Positions 63,341-64,000 of a stretch of 64,000 nucleotides of DNA are shown piece by piece (within the stretch, counting starts at the first letter, position 1; every line of letters starts with the position of its first letter). Position numbers and translations under genes: made by a program. The notes below the pieces were generated by a model that searched no databases, was not told the origin of the DNA, and worked only from the letters and a program-made list of their open reading frames with translations. This DNA comes from Undaria pinnatifida (Eukaryota > Sar > Phaeophyceae > Laminariales > Alariaceae): assembly GCA_012845835.1 (NCBI GenBank), contig JABAKD010000022.1, forward strand, positions 8,063,625 to 8,127,624, written 5' to 3'.

Positions 63341-64000
63341 TTTCTGGAGTAAGTGGTGAGGTGTACTCTGCTCGATCGTGTTGCATCCGCTTACCTAGAT
63401 CGTGACATTTTGTGTCTATGGAAAATCTCTTCAGGCCTCGGTAGGCTCATAACCTACCCTTTCTGCTCTTTCCCCCTGATCTTTACCAGGTACCAGGTAT
63501 GTTTTTTGTTGGATACGACCGTTGGCAATGGCAAGGCGGTGTTGCCCAAAAGTTTAAATTTCGAAGATACCAGCCAAACGTATCTATCTTCTACCTCACT
63601 ATATATGGGCCCATTTTTCTATTTCATTTTGTGGAAATTTCCAAAAATTCAGAAAAAATGGATTTCCGGCGGGGATCTTGGGCAAAATGTGCTTGAAAAT
63701 TTGTCAAACAGATCTTGGATTTTGAAGCGGCGAGATTTCGCGTGCTCAACACACTTCGTTCGACGAAATCAAAGACAGCATCGTGAAATCTGAACGTGGC
63801 GAGCTCGTTATCGGGTCTCCGACCCACCTTTGGCGTATAGTGTTCACACTACGGTTGGCGATGTGTGGCAGGCGCCGATCAGGCTTCTGCAAAAAATATT
63901 TTTGGTGGCTGGTGTGTAGAAAAACAGACAAAAACCCTCGATCGTCCCGCAACAGCTGCTGAAATAGGTTTTTGAGCAGATTTTGCGGAAAACCTAACGA

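Larger units (their letters stand above)
62346..64000. other. MutS2 intron after exon 15; no Smr exon seen
   Basis: Contains a TACTGCTGTAC repeat and a telomere-motif stretch. I looked for Smr-domain motifs and found none. Confidence 0.55.

Noticed and set aside
62346-64000. Smr domain exon of MutS2
   Set aside because: Searched for by eye in all forward frames; nothing matched. It probably lies beyond the window.

Overview
The window is eukaryotic nuclear DNA. Recognisable protein similarity occurs only in short pieces bounded by GT-AG (twice apparently GC-AG) splice sites with matching phases, and the introns are long and packed with repeats. The gene set is a MutS2-type gene, which suggests plastid or bacterial ancestry, plus a DM10/EFHC-like axonemal-type gene and a RABL3/LIP1-type small GTPase. 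Together with three short TTAGGG-type motifs this suggests a flagellated, plastid-bearing alga. A stramenopile such as a brown alga is my best guess, but that is inference. No rRNA, prokaryotic operon or CRISPR was seen.

Layout. (1) About 1.5-17.9 kb, plus strand: exons of a DM10-domain protein resembling EFHC1/2, 5' incomplete, with a very large second intron (4,060-13,274) and a CCGAC satellite in its third intron. (2) 17.9-30.8 kb: no convincing gene, but several repeat families, tRNA-headed SINEs, a telomere-motif foldback and a 0.94 kb GGTCG satellite. (3) 30.86-35.34 kb, minus strand: a complete four-exon RABL3-like GTPase of 264 codons. (4) 35.4-45 kb: tandem and dispersed repeats, including a nested retroposon insertion at 37,861-38,145 and a tandem array of tRNA-like units at 39.4-39.9 kb. 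(5) 45.2-62.1 kb, plus strand: 14 well-supported exons (15 with a tentative first exon) of a MutS2 ATPase. It reads through the Walker A, signature-like, Walker B and TTHY motifs; the C-terminal Smr nuclease domain is not in the window and presumably lies past 64 kb.

Two patterns stand out. First, in all three genes exon edges have been copied, singly or as arrays, into the adjoining intron or 5' flank: I find 11 such events over about 24 exons. Intron growth by junction-spanning tandem duplication is the simplest reading. Second, the two long GACCC pentamer satellites are not free-standing. They lie inside copies of a small terminal-inverted-repeat element that also occurs here as short, unexpanded copies, so a gradient from about 2 to about 190 pentamers is visible in one window.

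The three genes have unrelated roles (cilium/axoneme, small-GTPase signalling, DNA metabolism) and show no sign of coordinated function. All exon boundaries come from reading-frame, phase and family-similarity arguments and have not been checked against transcripts.
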